NCBI GenBank assembly: GCA_016704425.1
Contig: JADJAC010000002.1
Location: 186,001 to 250,000 of the forward strand
DNA from: Sphingomonadales bacterium
Lineage (GTDB): Bacteria > Pseudomonadota > Alphaproteobacteria > Sphingomonadales > Sphingomonadaceae
DNA length: 64,000 nt
Direction: 5' to 3'
A model generated the notes under the pieces. The model had not been told where the DNA came from. It did not search any database and worked only from the letters and a program-made list of their open reading frames with translations. Shown one piece after another: positions 41,696 to 50,219 of this stretch. Every line of letters starts with the position of its first letter. Position 1 is the first letter of the stretch. The position numbers and the translations under genes were made by a program.

Positions 41696-42874
41696 ATGTT
41701 CTTCAACTTCCTCGACGAACTACGCGCGGCCGGCATTTCTGCCAGCTTGAAAGAGCATCTGATCCTGCTTGAGGCGCTAGAAAAGGACGTCATCGAGCGG
41801 GATCCCGAGGAATTCTATTATCTTACGCGCGCGATATTCGTGAAAGATGAAGGATTGCTCGATCGTTTCGACCAGGTCTTTGCCAAGGTCTTCAAAGGCA
41901 TCCTGACTTCCTACAGCGAGAACAATGCCGATATTCCCGAGGAATGGCTGAAGGCCGTTGCCGAAAAATACCTGACTGCCGAGGAGATGGAGGCGATCAA
42001 GGCGCTTGGGTCGTGGGAAGAGATCATGGAGACGCTCAAGAAGCGGCTCGAGGAACAACAGAAGCGCCATGAGGGCGGCAGCAAATGGATCGGCACCAAG
42101 GGGACCTCGCCTTACGGCAATTCGGGCTACAATCCCGAAGGCGTCCGCATCGGCGGTGAATCGAAGCACAAGCGGGCCGTGAAGGTCTGGGACAAGCGCG
42201 AATTCCAGAATCTCGACAACACCAAGGAGCTTGGCACGCGCAACATCAAGATCGCGCTGCGCCGCTTGCGGAAATTCGCGCGTGAGGGCGCGCTCGATGA
42301 ACTCGATATCAGCGGAACGATCGACGGCACGGCACGCAAGGGCTGGCTCGACATCCAGATGCGCGCGGAGCGGCGCAATGCTGTCAAACTGCTTCTATTC
42401 CTTGATGTTGGCGGGTCGATGGATCCGCATATCAAGCTGTGCGAAGAGTTGTTCAGCGCGGCAACCAGCGAGTTCAAGAACCTCGAATTCTTCTATTTCC
42501 ACAACTGCCTCTACGAGGGCGTCTGGAAGGACAACCGTCGCCGGTTTTCAGAGCGGACCCCGACGTGGGACGTTCTGCACAAATTCCCTCATGATTACAA
42601 AGCTGTCTTCGTCGGCGATGCGGCCATGAGCCCTTATGAAATCAGCCATCCGGGCGGATCTGTCGAACATTTCAATGAAGAGGCCGGGACCGTATGGATG
42701 CACCGGGTCACAACGACCTACCCCGCAGCGGTCTGGCTCAATCCGACGCCCGAGCAACATTGGGGCTATTCGCAGTCGACCAAGCTCATCAAGGAATTGA
42801 TGAACGACCGGATGTATCCGCTGACGCTTGCCGGACTTGATGACGCCATGCGGACGTTGACGCGAAAAAGCTGA
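41696..42874 (+). CDS. CoxE-like VWA-domain protein
   Basis: Partner of MoxR ATPases. The 392-residue protein has an N-terminal domain (MFFNFLDELRAAGISASLKE) and a C-terminal VWA domain with the MIDAS sequence LLFLDVGGSMDPHIKLCEEL (DxGGS) near residue 235. The conserved GTKGTSPYGNSGYNPEGVRI near 127 is typical of the CoxE family. It overlaps the next gene by one base (TGATG), and the ATG follows the GFA stop closely. Confidence 0.9.
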   Translation: MFFNFLDELRAAGISASLKEHLILLEALEKDVIERDPEEFYYLTRAIFVKDEGLLDRFDQVFAKVFKGILTSYSENNADIPEEWLKAVAEKYLTAEEMEAIKALGSWEEIMETLKKRLEEQQKRHEGGSKWIGTKGTSPYGNSGYNPEGVRIGGESKHKRAVKVWDKREFQNLDNTKELGTRNIKIALRRLRKFAREGALDELDISGTIDGTARKGWLDIQMRAERRNAVKLLLFLDVGGSMDPHIKLCEELFSAATSEFKNLEFFYFHNCLYEGVWKDNRRRFSERTPTWDVLHKFPHDYKAVFVGDAAMSPYEISHPGGSVEHFNEEAGTVWMHRVTTTYPAAVWLNPTPEQHWGYSQSTKLIKELMNDRMYPLTLAGLDDAMRTLTRKS

Positions 42875-43362
42875 TGTCGATCCGCAGCGCAACCGCCGCG
42901 GATGTTCCAGCGATCATTGCGGTCGAACTATCGGCAGGCACCCTGTTTGAAGGCACACATATGGCATGGGCGGTCGGCGAAACGAGCACCGTAGCCCAGC
43001 TGCTCGAACTCATCGATCGAAGGTTGGTTTGGGTTTCCGAGATCGATGGCAGTGTCGCGGGCTATCTCAGCGGAGAGCCACTGGATGGCGCTTTCCATAT
43101 CGAAGAAGTGGCGGTGTCACGTGCGCATCATCGGCAGGGGGTCGGTCGTGCGCTCCTTGAAAATGTAGCGGCGTGGGCCCGTGAAATGGGTTTTGACGCA
43201 TTGACGCTTACCACTGACCAGGTTTTGCCATGGAACGCGCCATATTATGAACGTCTCGGTTTTTCGACTATTGCAGATGCGCATTTGTCGCCGGAACTAC
43301 GAAACGCCTTGGCTGAAAAGCCTGATCCGCACTGTAGATGTGCAATGGTGAAGCGGATCTAA
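42874..43362 (+). CDS. GNAT-family N-acetyltransferase
   Basis: Acetyl-CoA dependent transferase of 162 residues. The acetyl-CoA loop is VSRAHHRQGVGRALLENVAA near residue 80 (motif A, Q/RxxGxG/A), and the C-terminal part is YYERLGFSTIADAHLSPEL. Its ATG overlaps the VWA stop by one base, so it belongs to the moxR-coxE transcript. Substrate unknown. Confidence 0.85.
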   Translation: MSIRSATAADVPAIIAVELSAGTLFEGTHMAWAVGETSTVAQLLELIDRRLVWVSEIDGSVAGYLSGEPLDGAFHIEEVAVSRAHHRQGVGRALLENVAAWAREMGFDALTLTTDQVLPWNAPYYERLGFSTIADAHLSPELRNALAEKPDPHCRCAMVKRI

Positions 43363-43391
43363 TCGATCAAATCGCACACATTTTTACGTGA

Positions 43392-43868
43392 TCAAGGAGT
43401 TGGCTTCGCCTCGATGGGCTCGAGTCTGGAGAGATGTTCGTGAACGATCAGCCATATACGGTTCGGCTGTTGGCGATAGACATCAGTATAGCGGATTTTT
43501 GCCGTGACCGGCCCTTTTTCGCCAGCGAATTCAATAGTCGCGACGCCGGAACTGATAAACGTATGGTCTCCGAAAAACTGAAGCTTGCGCTTGCCAGGCG
43601 AAAATTTTGTTGGTTTCAGAGCAACAAAGTTCTCGGCCCACTTCGTAGCGACCGCGCGGTCATCGGTCGGCTCTCCCTGATCGGCATCGAACAAAACGGC
43701 ATCCGGCGCATAATGCTCCATGATCCGGACAGGATCGCCGGACGTGAATGTACTTTCGGCAGCGTCCACGATCTTGGCCGCTTCTTCATCCGTCGGTCGA
43801 GGCAAATTGGCGGGGCGGCACCCAATCAATGCACCAGCGCACGCGATCGACAACCACAAGTTTTTCAT
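43392..43868 (-). CDS. NTF2-like lipoprotein
   Basis: 158 residues with the signal MKNLWLSIACAGALIGC (lipobox LIGC). An NTF2/SnoaL-like domain follows (VDAAESTFTSGDPVRIMEHY, APDAVLFDADQGEPTDDRAV), with strands VTAKIRYTDVYRQQPNRIWL. It resembles DUF4440-type proteins. Function unknown. It stands in reverse orientation beside convergent GNAT and divergent to nothing close. Confidence 0.8.
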   Translation of the reverse strand: MKNLWLSIACAGALIGCRPANLPRPTDEEAAKIVDAAESTFTSGDPVRIMEHYAPDAVLFDADQGEPTDDRAVATKWAENFVALKPTKFSPGKRKLQFFGDHTFISSGVATIEFAGEKGPVTAKIRYTDVYRQQPNRIWLIVHEHLSRLEPIEAKPTP

Positions 43869-43973
43869 GGCAAGCTCCCCGGCTGGTAAATGTGCCTGTC
43901 CGGCCAGCCTTTGCTAAACGACAAAGCTAATCCGGTTACAGACCAACGCAAGGGAATTCGCCCTAGCTGACGC

Positions 43974-45173
43974 TCAATATTTCAGGAATTGAGCACGCTC
44001 CCGGCCCCATGCCTCTTCTTCAGGTGCCGTCATTGCCTCCAGGTCGCGCGGCATAGCTGCATCATCATCCACCCATTCGCGCAACAAGGGGCTACCATTG
44101 ATAACGTCGATAGGAAGCTTGCCCAATTCATATTCGTAGGGAAAATCACGCCACAGCGGATAGCCCGGGTAAAGTCTGCGGATGGCTTTGAATGCCAAGG
44201 CCTGCACACGCCAGGGTCGAAACAATTCGTGGCGATAATGTGGCGCTTCGGCGTGGATTTGCAATCCGTGGCAAAGTTGGCCGACATGTTTGTGAAAAGT
44301 TGGTTCGAACCAGCATTCGCGAAGCACGCAGCCAGCCAGCCATTCCGGGGCCAGGAATTGCATCTCGGCCAGGATGGAACGGGCATCGATATCCGGTGCG
44401 CCAAATACTTCCAGCGGACGCGTCGTTCCCCGCCCTTCCGAAAGGGTCGCACCTTCAAGCATGACGGTGCCGGCATAGGCACGTGCCATCCAGAGATTCG
44501 GCGCATTCGGGCTTGGATTGACCCAGATCCGTTCGCCAAGCGGCCAGCCAAAACCGGGACCGGATTCTGGCGAATAGCCGTCCATTTCGACGACGCGATA
44601 ATCAACATCGAGCCCGAGATTGTCGATGAACCAATGACCCAGTTCACCAAGCGTCATGCCGTGGCGCATGGGCATGGCCCCTGCCCCGACAAAGCTCTCC
44701 CAATCCTTCCGCAGGATCAGTCCCTCGATCGGCCTTCCCGCGGGGTTTGGGCGATCCAGAACCCAGACCGACTTCCCATGCGCCGCCGCTGCTTCAAGCA
44801 TGTAACGCAAGGTCGTGATGAACGTGTAGATGCGGCAACCAAGGTCTTGAAGGTCGATCAGGACCGTGTCGAACGTCCCCATCATTTGCCCTGACGGGCG
44901 GCGGACCTCGCCATAGAGACTGAAGACCGGGATACCGTGAACCGGGTCGTTGAAGTCAGGCGACTCGACCATATTGTCCTGTTTGTCGCCGCGCAGGCCA
45001 TGTTGTGGACCAAATGCAGCGGTGACCTTGATTCCAGCAGCGACAAGTGCATCTAGCGAGTGCGTCATATCGCGCGTGACGGAAGCGGGATGTGCCAGCA
45101 ATGCGACGCGGCGTCCTTCCAGCGGAACACGCAAAGCTGGATCGGAGAGAAGGCGATCAATACCGAATTTCAT
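43974..45173 (-). CDS. DUF1343 protein (NamZ-type exo-beta-N-acetylmuramidase family)
   Basis: NamZ of Bacillus (DUF1343) releases N-acetylmuramate from cell-wall fragments; the function is taken from that relative. The ATG at 45173 overlaps the DOMON-like stop (ATGA) and gives MKFGIDRLLSDPALRVPLEG; the earlier frame to 45209 is not needed. 399 residues. Family signatures are FGPQHGLRGDKQDNMVESPD and VLIDLQDLGCRIYTFI near residue 105, with WVLDRPNPAGR. There is no signal peptide, so it would be cytoplasmic and act on recycled fragments (inference). Confidence 0.85.
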   Translation of the reverse strand: MKFGIDRLLSDPALRVPLEGRRVALLAHPASVTRDMTHSLDALVAAGIKVTAAFGPQHGLRGDKQDNMVESPDFNDPVHGIPVFSLYGEVRRPSGQMMGTFDTVLIDLQDLGCRIYTFITTLRYMLEAAAAHGKSVWVLDRPNPAGRPIEGLILRKDWESFVGAGAMPMRHGMTLGELGHWFIDNLGLDVDYRVVEMDGYSPESGPGFGWPLGERIWVNPSPNAPNLWMARAYAGTVMLEGATLSEGRGTTRPLEVFGAPDIDARSILAEMQFLAPEWLAGCVLRECWFEPTFHKHVGQLCHGLQIHAEAPHYRHELFRPWRVQALAFKAIRRLYPGYPLWRDFPYEYELGKLPIDVINGSPLLREWVDDDAAMPRDLEAMTAPEEEAWGRERAQFLKY

Positions 45174-45724
45174 GATCCCTCCGGTGCCGGAAGCGTCAAC
45201 GCAAAGCAATCCTTGTGGTGAAAATCGGGCCCTCCAGGCGGATGAGCCAGGGCCCAGAATGTTTTGCTGCCGTCACGGCATTCGAAAACAGCCGAAAGGC
45301 CAATGCGCTGCCACCAACGCGGCAAATAGGAGTTAATTGGAAGATTGGCTGTCAATGAGAAGCGGTCTGTCATCTCTTCGATCTCAATTACAGAGACTCC
45401 GCCATGTGCGGTCTCCATACCCTCGCGATACGATGAAAAGCGATATGCCGCCCAGCACGTCGACGGCGAAAAATTGAATTCACAATATTGCCCGTCATCC
45501 GACATGAAGAAGGCCTCGAAACATGTTGTCGTCCAGAGGTTGTCGGCGCGTTCTGCAGCAACGCGGACGGGTAGAGCCACCTGCCGAATATCGCCTGTGA
45601 CTACATATTCGATTTTGAGCAGCCCCTCTTCACTGAGCTCTACTTTTGTGCCGCATCCCGAAATTGCGTCGCAGTGCGAACCGGGATGGGAGATCAGCGC
45701 GCGTTTTGCCAAAACCCTACTCAA
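45170..45724 (-). CDS. DOMON-like protein
   Basis: 184 residues in the DOMON-like family: ALISHPGSHCDAISGCGTKV, LWTTTCFEAFFMSDDGQYCE, FNFSPSTCWAAYRFSSYREG. No signal peptide is obvious. Most members are of unknown function and may bind sugars or heme. Its last bases overlap the DUF1343 start (ATGA), so the two are cotranscribed. Confidence 0.72.
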   Translation of the reverse strand: MSRVLAKRALISHPGSHCDAISGCGTKVELSEEGLLKIEYVVTGDIRQVALPVRVAAERADNLWTTTCFEAFFMSDDGQYCEFNFSPSTCWAAYRFSSYREGMETAHGGVSVIEIEEMTDRFSLTANLPINSYLPRWWQRIGLSAVFECRDGSKTFWALAHPPGGPDFHHKDCFALTLPAPEGS

Positions 45725-45756
45725 TTGTCGTTCCTCATGCTAAGCGCCCGCCCGCC

Positions 45757-46986
45757 ATGACCAATTACAAATCAGAACTCTTAAACACGCTCGACGCGCG
45801 CGGCTATATCCATCAGGTGACTGACGCCGAGGCGCTCGACGTTCATGCTTCAAAGCAGATCGTGCCGGGCTACATTGGCTTCGATGCCACTGCACCTTCG
45901 CTGCACGTCGGATCTATGGTCCAGATCATGATGCTGCGTCGGCTCCAGCAAGCGGGGCACAAGCCAATCGTCCTGATGGGCGGCGGAACGACTAAGGTCG
46001 GCGATCCATCCGGCAAGGACGAGAGCCGCCGCCTGCTCTCCAGTGATGACATCAATGCGAATATCGCTTCCATCAGGCGTGTATTCGAGCGCTTCCTGAC
46101 TTTCGGGGATGGGCCAACCGATGCCATCATGGTGGATAATGCGCAGTGGCTGGATGCACTTGAATACATCCCTTTCCTGAGAGAGGTTGGCAAGCATTTC
46201 ACCATCAATCGGATGCTGGCATTCGATTCAGTAAAGTTGCGGCTCGAGCGTGAACAGCCGCTTACTTTCCTCGAATTCAACTATATGATTCTGCAGGCGT
46301 ATGACTTTCTAGAGCTGTCGCGTCGATCCGGCTGCCGGCTCCAGATGGGCGGGTCGGATCAGTGGGGCAACATCGTCAACGGCATTGAACTGGCCCGCAG
46401 GATCGACCAGACAGAAGTGTTCGGACTGACGACGCCGCTTATCACAACAGCCGACGGCGGCAAGATGGGCAAGACGATGTCCGGCGCAGTCTGGCTCAAT
46501 GAAGATTCCTTGCCGAACTACGACTATTGGCAATTCTGGAGGAACACGCAGGACGCAGATGTCGGCCGTTTCCTGCGCCTGTTTACTGATCTTCCGCTCA
46601 ACGAAATCGAACGGCTCGAATCGCTTCAAGGCGCAGAAATCAACACTGCAAAGGTCGTGCTGGCCAATGCGGCTACTGCATTGTGCCGTGGGCCCGAAGC
46701 GGCCGAAACGGCGGCGGAAACCGCACGCAAAACGTTCGAAGAAGGGGCAGCGGGAGATGATTTGCCCAGCCTCGCGGTTGGATCGGACGGTATTTCGTTG
46801 ATCGACGCGTTAGCCGGGCTTGGACTGGTTGCCTCAAGGGGCGAGGCAAAACGTCTGGTCAAAGGCGGCGGTGCAAGGATCGATGGTGTGCAAATACTCG
46901 ATGAAGCGACACACATTGCGGTTGGGCAGGCAGCGATCCGAATTTCTGCAGGAAAGAAGCTGCACGGCGTGCTGAATTTCTCGTAA
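45757..46986 (+). CDS. tyrS: Tyrosyl-tRNA synthetase
   Basis: Class Ic aminoacyl-tRNA synthetase. 409 residues from the ATG at 45757 (MTNYKSELLNTLDARGYIHQ). The HIGH-like site is GFDATAPSLHVGSMV near residue 38, and the KMSKS equivalent is KMGKTMSG near 231. The C-terminal S4 domain is present (LVASRGEAKRLVKGGGARID). It is the bacterial type, divergent to the DOMON-like gene by 32 bases. Confidence 0.95.
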   Translation: MTNYKSELLNTLDARGYIHQVTDAEALDVHASKQIVPGYIGFDATAPSLHVGSMVQIMMLRRLQQAGHKPIVLMGGGTTKVGDPSGKDESRRLLSSDDINANIASIRRVFERFLTFGDGPTDAIMVDNAQWLDALEYIPFLREVGKHFTINRMLAFDSVKLRLEREQPLTFLEFNYMILQAYDFLELSRRSGCRLQMGGSDQWGNIVNGIELARRIDQTEVFGLTTPLITTADGGKMGKTMSGAVWLNEDSLPNYDYWQFWRNTQDADVGRFLRLFTDLPLNEIERLESLQGAEINTAKVVLANAATALCRGPEAAETAAETARKTFEEGAAGDDLPSLAVGSDGISLIDALAGLGLVASRGEAKRLVKGGGARIDGVQILDEATHIAVGQAAIRISAGKKLHGVLNFS

Positions 46987-47000
46987 GGTTGATCGCGCAT

Positions 47001-47026
47001 TAAGCGTCTAACTTATCAGGCGCTTA
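47001..47026. other. Hairpin after tyrS
   Basis: TAAGCGTCT (47001-47009) pairs with AGGCGCTTA (47018-47026) with one T-G wobble and an 8-base loop. There is no T run; possible terminator or RNA element between tyrS and the PilZ genes. Confidence 0.35.
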
Positions 47027-47074
47027 GAGGGAATCTCATATCGTCCAGGCTTCATCGAGATAGAGGACCGCACG

Positions 47075-47401
47075 ATGACGACCACACCTGCAACAATGGC
47101 ATCGCGCGTATTTGCCGTTGATCGACGATCTTCGGAGCGCGTTGACGTTGCCCTTTGGGTTCGGATCCGTGTGCAGGGCCAGCCGGAGCATCCTGCGCGA
47201 ATTGCGAATATCTCCCGCACGGGGTTTATGGCGATGACGCCTTGCCCTGTGTTCGACTATGCGCCGGTCCTTGTTGAATTGCCAAGAATCGGCTGGGTCC
47301 GTGCGACAACATTGTGGTCGCTTGGTGACCGCATCGGTGGCGAATTCGAACAACCCATCGCGGCGGACGAATTTGCCAAGCTGCGCCCTTTCTTCATTTG
47401 A
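47075..47401 (+). CDS. PilZ domain protein (second)
   Basis: 108 residues with the c-di-GMP motifs RSSER (RxxxR) near residue 15 and NISRTG near 47, and a single PilZ domain. The downstream paralogue at 47456 is similar in layout. It probably binds c-di-GMP and an unidentified target. Confidence 0.85.
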   Translation: MTTTPATMASRVFAVDRRSSERVDVALWVRIRVQGQPEHPARIANISRTGFMAMTPCPVFDYAPVLVELPRIGWVRATTLWSLGDRIGGEFEQPIAADEFAKLRPFFI

Positions 47402-47455
47402 GGCATAAGACATACCAGCAATCGGGAAATTAACTCGAAAGCTGGCCAGGAAACG

Positions 47456-47824
47456 ATGAAAAGACCAGGCAGCGGGGGAACGCTAACTGGAGAACAACGG
47501 GTGCGCATAACGCCAACAATGCCGACTGAAGCGCGCTCGCAGGAGCGCAGGGCACTGCCACGCCAGAGCGTTTTGTTTCGCACTGTCCTTGTCGGTTCCG
47601 AAATTGAAGGCGAACCAGCCGAAATCACAAATATCGCGCGGTCGGGTTTCCTTGCGCGAACCGCGGTCAGCCGCGAGAAGGGAAGTTCGGTTCAACTCGA
47701 TATGCCCGGGCTTGGACCGATCATCGCGACAGTTGTCTGGTGCGGCAATGGCCTTTTGGGCGCCCATTTTCACAAGCCGATTGCCGAAGATGCCTTTGCC
47801 GATCTTTTGCACGGCCTATCCTGA
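47456..47824 (+). CDS. PilZ domain protein (third, tandem paralogue)
   Basis: 122 residues with RALPR (RxxxR) near residue 33 and NIARSG near 59. It shares pattern and order with the PilZ gene 55 bases upstream, suggesting a local duplication. An N-terminal stretch of about 30 polar residues precedes the domain. The stop lies nine bases into the convergent recG gene. Confidence 0.83.
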   Translation: MKRPGSGGTLTGEQRVRITPTMPTEARSQERRALPRQSVLFRTVLVGSEIEGEPAEITNIARSGFLARTAVSREKGSSVQLDMPGLGPIIATVVWCGNGLLGAHFHKPIAEDAFADLLHGLS

Positions 47825-49876
47825 ACGGATCAGCGCAACCGCGGCATCCCGCTCAAAAAGATAGAGAGCCAGTCGAGCGGCCTTTCCCCGCTTTTCTTCA
47901 AGCCCTCCATCCCGATCAACCAGGAGACGGGCGTCATCCGTCGCGAACTGGATCAGCGACGTGACATGTTCTGGAGTGGCGAGACGGAACTGCGCCTCTC
48001 CCGATTGCCGAACGCCCAGTATTTCTCCGGCTCCGCGGAGCCGGAGATCCTCTTCAGCAATCCGAAATCCGTCATTTGTTTCACGCATGAGCGCTAGTCT
48101 TGCGCGCGCAGTCTCGCTCAGCGCATCGCCACGCAGGAGAAGGCAGACCGAATGTTGCGCGCCCCGTCCCACCCGCCCCCGGAGTTGGTGTAGCTGCGCG
48201 AGACCAAAACGCTCTGCATTCTCGATGATCATGAGAGTCGCATTCGGCACATCAACGCCCACTTCGATCACGGTCGTTGCCACGAGGATGGACAACTCGC
48301 CTTCTTGGAAGCGCTGCATGACTGCGTCCTTGTCGGGGCCCTTCATCCGGCCATGCACAAGGCCGATCTTTTCGCCAAAGCGCAGTTTGAGTGCTGCGGC
48401 TCGCGCTTCTGCTGCAGCCCGATCGCTCGTTTCGCTCTCTTCGACGAGCGGACAGACCCAATAGCCTTGCCCGCCCGCAGCGATGTGACGCGCAAGGCCG
48501 TCCACGACCTCAGCCAAGCGTTCAACCGACAGCACTCGGGTGTCGATCGGCTGGCGTCCTGGCGGCATTTCGTCAAGGCGACTGATATCCATTTCCCCAT
48601 AGTGCGTGAGCGTCAGGGTTCTCGGGATCGGAGTCGCCGTCATGACGAGCAGGTGCGGCGGCGACTCTGCCTTTTGCGTGAGCAAAAGTCGTTGCGCGAC
48701 GCCGAACCGGTGCTGTTCATCGACAACGGCGAGAGCGAGCTTCTTGTACGAAACTGCTTCCTGAAAAATGGCATGAGTGCCCACGAGGATGTGAATCGAG
48801 CCATCGGCGAGGCCCATCAAGGTTGCCTCGCGCGCACGCCCCTTGTCCCTTCCCGTCAGGATTGCAACATTGACAGGAAGGCCCGCAAGTTGGGCGCGCA
48901 GTGTTTCATAATGCTGGCGAGCAAGAATTTCCGTTGGCGCCAGCATTGCCCCTTGAGCACCGCATTCAGCCGCGATCAGAAGTGCGTGGAGAGCGACCAG
49001 GGTCTTGCCTGATCCGACGTCGCCTTGCAGCAAACGCACCATTGGCGTCTGTTGCGCCATGTCGCCCTCTATCTCAGCAATGGTTCTCCGTTGTGCGCCT
49101 GTCAGCACATACAGTAAGGTTAGCTTGTCTCGTAGATGCCCATCGCCGGACAGCGGCATGCCCCTGCGCCTTCGGGACGATGCACGCACCAGCATAAGGG
49201 CGAGCTGGTTTGCAAAGAGTTCGTCATATGCAAGTCGATCGCGCGCCAAAGAATTGGCGGGCCTTTGATGGATGTCCTTGAGCGCGGCAAGCCAGCCCGG
49301 CCAGCCCCGCTTTTCAAGCAAGCTTGGCTCTATCCATTCGGCAAGATCTGGCGCGCGCGGCATCGCCTGCGCCACCAACTGCCCCATTCGTCGTGACGTG
49401 ATACCCTCAGAAAGCGGATAGATTGCCTCATTTTCAGGCAATTGCTGCCCATCTTCCAGGGCAATGACATAATCGGGATGAACGATCTGACGTTCCTGGC
49501 CGTACAGCTCAAGCTTTCCGGAAACCAGCTTCTTGACGCCGAGCGGCAATTGCTTGCGCGCATAGCCACCTCCACCTCCAAAATAGGTCAGCGCCAGAAC
49601 GTCGCCGTCCCTGTCGACCGCGAGGACCCTGAACGGTCCCCGGACTCCGCTCTGACGATATTCCGTTGGTGTGACTTCAACACTGATGATTGTTCCTTCG
49701 ACAGCATCATCGAGTCGGGCAACGCGCTGTCGATGGACAAGACCTGTCGGCAGGTGAAACAGCAAATCGACAATGCGCGACAAGCCAAGCTTCGCCAATG
49801 GTTTGGCGATAGCCGGGCCAATGCCTTTCAGCACTTCGATCTCGGCAAAGAGCGGGTTGAGCAATTCAGGGCGCAT
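47816..49876 (-). CDS. recG: ATP-dependent DNA helicase RecG
   Basis: Regresses stalled replication forks and processes branched DNA. The 686 residues have the N-terminal wedge domain (IGPAIAKPLAKLGLSRIVDL near the start), Walker A LLQGDVGSGKTLVALHALLI near residue 283, VVDEQHRFGVAQRLLL (DEQH box) near 388, and helicase motif VI (QLHQLRGRVGRGAQHSVCLL). Divergent from sdhE. Confidence 0.96.
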   Translation of the reverse strand: MRPELLNPLFAEIEVLKGIGPAIAKPLAKLGLSRIVDLLFHLPTGLVHRQRVARLDDAVEGTIISVEVTPTEYRQSGVRGPFRVLAVDRDGDVLALTYFGGGGGYARKQLPLGVKKLVSGKLELYGQERQIVHPDYVIALEDGQQLPENEAIYPLSEGITSRRMGQLVAQAMPRAPDLAEWIEPSLLEKRGWPGWLAALKDIHQRPANSLARDRLAYDELFANQLALMLVRASSRRRRGMPLSGDGHLRDKLTLLYVLTGAQRRTIAEIEGDMAQQTPMVRLLQGDVGSGKTLVALHALLIAAECGAQGAMLAPTEILARQHYETLRAQLAGLPVNVAILTGRDKGRAREATLMGLADGSIHILVGTHAIFQEAVSYKKLALAVVDEQHRFGVAQRLLLTQKAESPPHLLVMTATPIPRTLTLTHYGEMDISRLDEMPPGRQPIDTRVLSVERLAEVVDGLARHIAAGGQGYWVCPLVEESETSDRAAAEARAAALKLRFGEKIGLVHGRMKGPDKDAVMQRFQEGELSILVATTVIEVGVDVPNATLMIIENAERFGLAQLHQLRGRVGRGAQHSVCLLLRGDALSETARARLALMRETNDGFRIAEEDLRLRGAGEILGVRQSGEAQFRLATPEHVTSLIQFATDDARLLVDRDGGLEEKRGKAARLALYLFERDAAVALIRSG

Positions 49877-49951
49877 GTCTATCAGATGCCTCCATAAACC
49901 AGCCGGCCACGCAGTTCAAAATGCGTGACCGGCCAATTGCTGTTGGACCCG

Positions 49952-50218
49952 ATGAATCGCGACACTCGCCTCAAACGTCTGAAATTCCGCGCATGGCATC
50001 GCGGCACGCGGGAGGCTGACATGATGATCGGCGGCTTTTTCGATGCTTACGCAGCCCGCTGGACAGACAGCCAGCTGGATTGGTTCGAGGCTCTTCTTGA
50101 AGAGCAGGACGTCGACATCATGGCCTGGGGGTTGCGCGCCCTTCCCGTTCCAAAGAATTGGCAAGGCGAGTTGATGGACGCGTTCCAGAAACTGGACTTC
50201 ATTGCGCCGGCCGTCTGA
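49952..50218 (+). CDS. sdhE: Succinate dehydrogenase flavinylation factor SdhE
   Basis: Promotes covalent FAD attachment to SdhA. From the ATG at 49952 the product has 88 residues, as usual for SdhE: MNRDTRLKRLKFRAWHRGTR, EADMMIGGFFDAYAARW and LEEQDVDIMAWGLRALPVP. The RGxxE motif (RGTREADMMIG) is present. A GTG at 49925 would add nine residues without family support. Mfd starts one base after its stop. Confidence 0.9.
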   Translation: MNRDTRLKRLKFRAWHRGTREADMMIGGFFDAYAARWTDSQLDWFEALLEEQDVDIMAWGLRALPVPKNWQGELMDAFQKLDFIAPAV

Positions 50219-50219
50219 G

